Positions 61,994-64,000 of a stretch of DNA of 64,000 nucleotides are shown here, in pieces. Made by a program: the position numbers and the translations under genes. The DNA lies in the NCBI RefSeq assembly GCF_023806125.1, contig NZ_JAMSKT010000010.1, forward strand, positions 1 to 64,000. Direction: 5' to 3'. Position 1 is the first letter of the stretch; each line of letters starts with the position of its first letter. The notes under the pieces are model-generated. The model did not search any database, had not been told where the DNA came from, and saw nothing but the letters and a program-made list of their open reading frames with translations. The DNA comes from Clostridium caldaquaticum. GTDB taxonomy: Bacteria; Bacillota; Clostridia; Clostridiales; Clostridiaceae.

Positions 61994-63439
61994 ATGAGAT
62001 TAAAAGATTTGTTAAAAAACTTGAATTACAGCATAGTTAGTGGTCAGGAAGATATAGATATTAATAAAGTAGAATATGATTCAAGAAAAGTACATGCTGG
62101 TGATGTGTTTTTTTGTATCAAAGGTTTTAAAGTTGATGGACATGAATTTGCTAAAAAAGCTGTTATGCAGGGAGCTGCTGCCGTAGTATGTGAGGAAGTT
62201 TTGGATAGTGTTGATTCATGTACTGTAGTTAGAGTAGAGGATTCAAGAAAGGCTTTAGCGGTTGCATCTTCTAATTTTTATGGTGAACCTTGGAAAAGTC
62301 TTAAAATGATTGGTATTACTGGTACAAATGGTAAAACTACTTCTACTTATATGATGAAGGCTATATTAGAGGAGGCAGGTTTTAAGGTTGGTTTAATTGG
62401 AACCGTAGCAAATTATATAGGTGATAAGAAAATACCATCTCATAGAACAACCCCTGAATCTTTAGAACTTCACGAGTTATTTAAAGAAATGCTTGATAAC
62501 AAGGTTACCCACTGTGTGATGGAAGTTTCTTCTCATTCACTTTCATTAGATAGAGTATTTGGCATAGAGTTTTCTGAAGGTATATTTACTAATTTAACTC
62601 AAGATCATTTGGATTTTCATAAAACCTTTGAGAATTATTATGAAGCGAAACTTAAGCTGTTTAATAGCAGCAGTACTGCTATAATTAATATTGATGATGA
62701 ATATGGGAAAAAGGTTTATAAGGATGTAAGCTGCAGAAAAATTTCATATGGAGTTGATGGAATTAGTGATATAATGGCAAAAAATATTTATATACATTCT
62801 AAGGGAGTAGAATTTGATATTCAATACAAAAATCAAATGGAACATATTATGCTTAATATACCTGGAAAGTACAATGTATATAATGCTTTAGGGAGTGCTG
62901 CAGCCTGCCTAAATGAAGGTGTAAGTCTTAAAGCTGTAAAAAAAGGCTTAGAAAGAGTTTTTGTACCAGGAAGGTGCGAAATAGTTACTAAAGATTATAA
63001 CTTAGATTTTGAAGTTATAGTTGATTATGCACATTCTCCTGATGGATTGGAAAATATATTAAAAACTGTTAGGGAATTTACTAAAGGGAGACTTATCACT
63101 GTTTTTGGCTGTGGTGGCGATAGAGACAAAACAAAGAGGCCTATTATGGGGAGAATTGCCAGCAGTTTAAGTGACATAACAGTAATAACTTCAGATAATC
63201 CAAGAAGTGAAGATCCAGAAGCAATTATAGATGATATATTAAAAGGTGTAAAAGGTAATAATTATGTAGTTATAGAAAATAGAAGAGAGGCTATAGAAAA
63301 AGCAATTAAGATAGCGAAAAAAGATGATATTATACTTGTGGCAGGAAAAGGCCATGAAGATTATCAGGAATTCAAACATGGCATTATACGATTTGATGAG
63401 CGAGAAATCATTGCTGATATAATAAAGGAGCTGTTTTAG
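61994..63439 (+). CDS. murE: MurE UDP-MurNAc-tripeptide ligase
   Basis: 481 aa. P-loop [14 protein letters not shown] near residue 110, [25 protein letters not shown], and [14 protein letters not shown]. The DNPRSEDP motif is the one associated with meso-diaminopimelate addition rather than lysine. It adds the third amino acid to the cytoplasmic peptidoglycan precursor. murF starts directly after its stop. Confidence 0.97.
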   Translation: MRLKDLLKNLNYSIVSGQEDIDINKVEYDSRKVHAGDVFFCIKGFKVDGHEFAKKAVMQGAAAVVCEEVLDSVDSCTVVRVEDSRKALAVASSNFYGEPWKSLKMIGITGTNGKTTSTYMMKAILEEAGFKVGLIGTVANYIGDKKIPSHRTTPESLELHELFKEMLDNKVTHCVMEVSSHSLSLDRVFGIEFSEGIFTNLTQDHLDFHKTFENYYEAKLKLFNSSSTAIINIDDEYGKKVYKDVSCRKISYGVDGISDIMAKNIYIHSKGVEFDIQYKNQMEHIMLNIPGKYNVYNALGSAAACLNEGVSLKAVKKGLERVFVPGRCEIVTKDYNLDFEVIVDYAHSPDGLENILKTVREFTKGRLITVFGCGGDRDKTKRPIMGRIASSLSDITVITSDNPRSEDPEAIIDDILKGVKGNNYVVIENRREAIEKAIKIAKKDDIILVAGKGHEDYQEFKHGIIRFDEREIIADIIKELF

Positions 63440-64000
63440 ATGGAGAATTTAACCTTTGTAGAAATTGTTGAAGCTGTACATGGTAAAATAATCAAAGAAG
63501 GTAAGGAAGTAACTTACGAGTCAGTTAGTACTGATACAAGAACTATAAAAGAAAACAGTATATTCATAGCATTAAAGGGTGAAAAATTTAATGGCAATGA
63601 TTATGCAGCGGAAGCTAGTATTAAAGGAGCCAGACTTTGTATTGTTGATGAACTTAAATGCAGTTTGGAGGACTTTTCAAATAATACCTTTGTTGTAAAA
63701 GTTCAAGATGGGAAAAAGGCTTTATTGGATTTGTCAAAATATTATAGAAGTAAGTTAAATTTAAAGGTTGTTGGAATAACAGGGTCTACTGGAAAAACCT
63801 CTACTAAGGATTTAGTTGCTGCAGTTTTAAGCTCAAAATATAAGGTTTTTAAAACAAAAGGAAATTTTAATAATGAGATAGGATTACCTCTAATGGTTTT
63901 CAATCTAGATAACAGCTATGATGTAGCAGTGCTGGAGATGGGAATGAGCAGCCTAGGTGAGATACACAGATTAGCTGAAGTTGCAAGGCCAGATATTGCT
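63440..64000 (+). CDS. murF: MurF D-Ala-D-Ala-adding ligase, 5' part
   Basis: The first 187 codons are visible; the gene runs off the right edge. N-terminal STDTRTIKENSIFIALKGEK, ATP-binding GITGSTGKTSTKDLVAAVL, and NFNNEIGLPLMVF plus LEMGMSSLGEI, all MurF motifs. It ligates D-Ala-D-Ala to the tripeptide made by MurE. The ATG directly follows the murE TAG, so translation is coupled; AAAGGAG lies inside murE. Confidence 0.95.
   Translation, partial: MENLTFVEIVEAVHGKIIKEGKEVTYESVSTDTRTIKENSIFIALKGEKFNGNDYAAEASIKGARLCIVDELKCSLEDFSNNTFVVKVQDGKKALLDLSKYYRSKLNLKVVGITGSTGKTSTKDLVAAVLSSKYKVFKTKGNFNNEIGLPLMVFNLDNSYDVAVLEMGMSSLGEIHRLAEVARPDIA

Noticed and set aside
1-64000. tRNA, rRNA genes, CRISPR arrays, prophage or toxin-antitoxin modules
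   Set aside because: No cloverleaf-like tRNA, rRNA stretch, regularly spaced direct-repeat array or phage structural gene was recognised by eye; a covariance-model or array search would settle small RNAs.

Overview
The window is an AT-rich (about 30% GC by eye) stretch of a clostridial chromosome. Evidence for this is strong AGGAGG-type ribosome binding sites, frequent TTG and GTG starts, a FliR-FlhB fusion typical of Clostridium, a FliW/CsrA pair, a fapA (DUF342) gene, and the cell-wall order mraZ-rsmH-ftsL-spoVD-type PBP-murE-murF. The species cannot be fixed from the sequence alone.

Layout. 1-776: decayed end of an IS3-family transposase followed by a gene-poor stretch. 777-2793: a DUF1292 protein with a Cys/His-rich head, a HAD-IB phosphatase and a class IV aminotransferase. 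2891-46875: one of the largest motility regions a Firmicute can carry, all on the + strand, apparently split into transcription units by terminators. Unit A (2891-12950) is fapA-cheW-cheD-cheB-cheR-cheA-cheC-cheY-cheW-fliM-fliY. Unit B (12959-20875) starts at a sigma-D-type promoter and holds flgM-flgN-flgK-flgL-fliW-csrA-flaG-small gene-fliS-fliD-fliT-like. Then come the main flagellin (21683), a Uma2-family nuclease gene (23033) and a second, short flagellin (23782). Unit C (about 24791-46906) is flgB-flgC-fliE-fliF-fliG-fliH-fliI-fliJ-fliK-flgD-TIGR02530-flgE-flbD-fliL-fliO-fliP-fliQ-fliR/flhB-flhA-flhF-flhG-PilZ gene-sigD-SwrB-like gene-small membrane ORF-two flgF/G-type rod genes. 46978-48045: two unrecognised small genes. 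48091-57467: CBS-type inorganic pyrophosphatase (-), Ca2+ P-type ATPase, unknown gene (-), deoC, Lon-like protease and ychF (-). 57720-64000: start of the division and cell wall cluster, running off the right edge inside murF.

How it works together. Units A and C build the basal body, export apparatus, switch and chemotaxis pathway. Unit C also encodes the flagellar sigma factor. FlgM (unit B) should hold that sigma factor until the hook is complete; three sites of the form TAAA-N15-NNCGATAA precede flgM and both flagellin genes. Unit B supplies the FliW-CsrA post-transcriptional switch, and the main flagellin leader carries a hairpin with a near-consensus CsrA site just before its Shine-Dalgarno.

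The least ordinary items are: the frameshifted four-helix-bundle (S23-type) gene sitting between the predicted sigma-D promoter and the flagellin start, giving an apparent leader of nearly 800 nt; a short membrane ORF with no ATG/GTG/TTG start, translationally coupled to the rod gene at 45235; a tandem 10-bp MraZ-box array before mraZ; a long imperfect hairpin before murE; a duplicated Shine-Dalgarno leader around a perfect hairpin before cheW; and a Lon-like protease whose P-loop appears lost. No wholly new system was identified with confidence. All motif, promoter and hairpin calls were made by eye.
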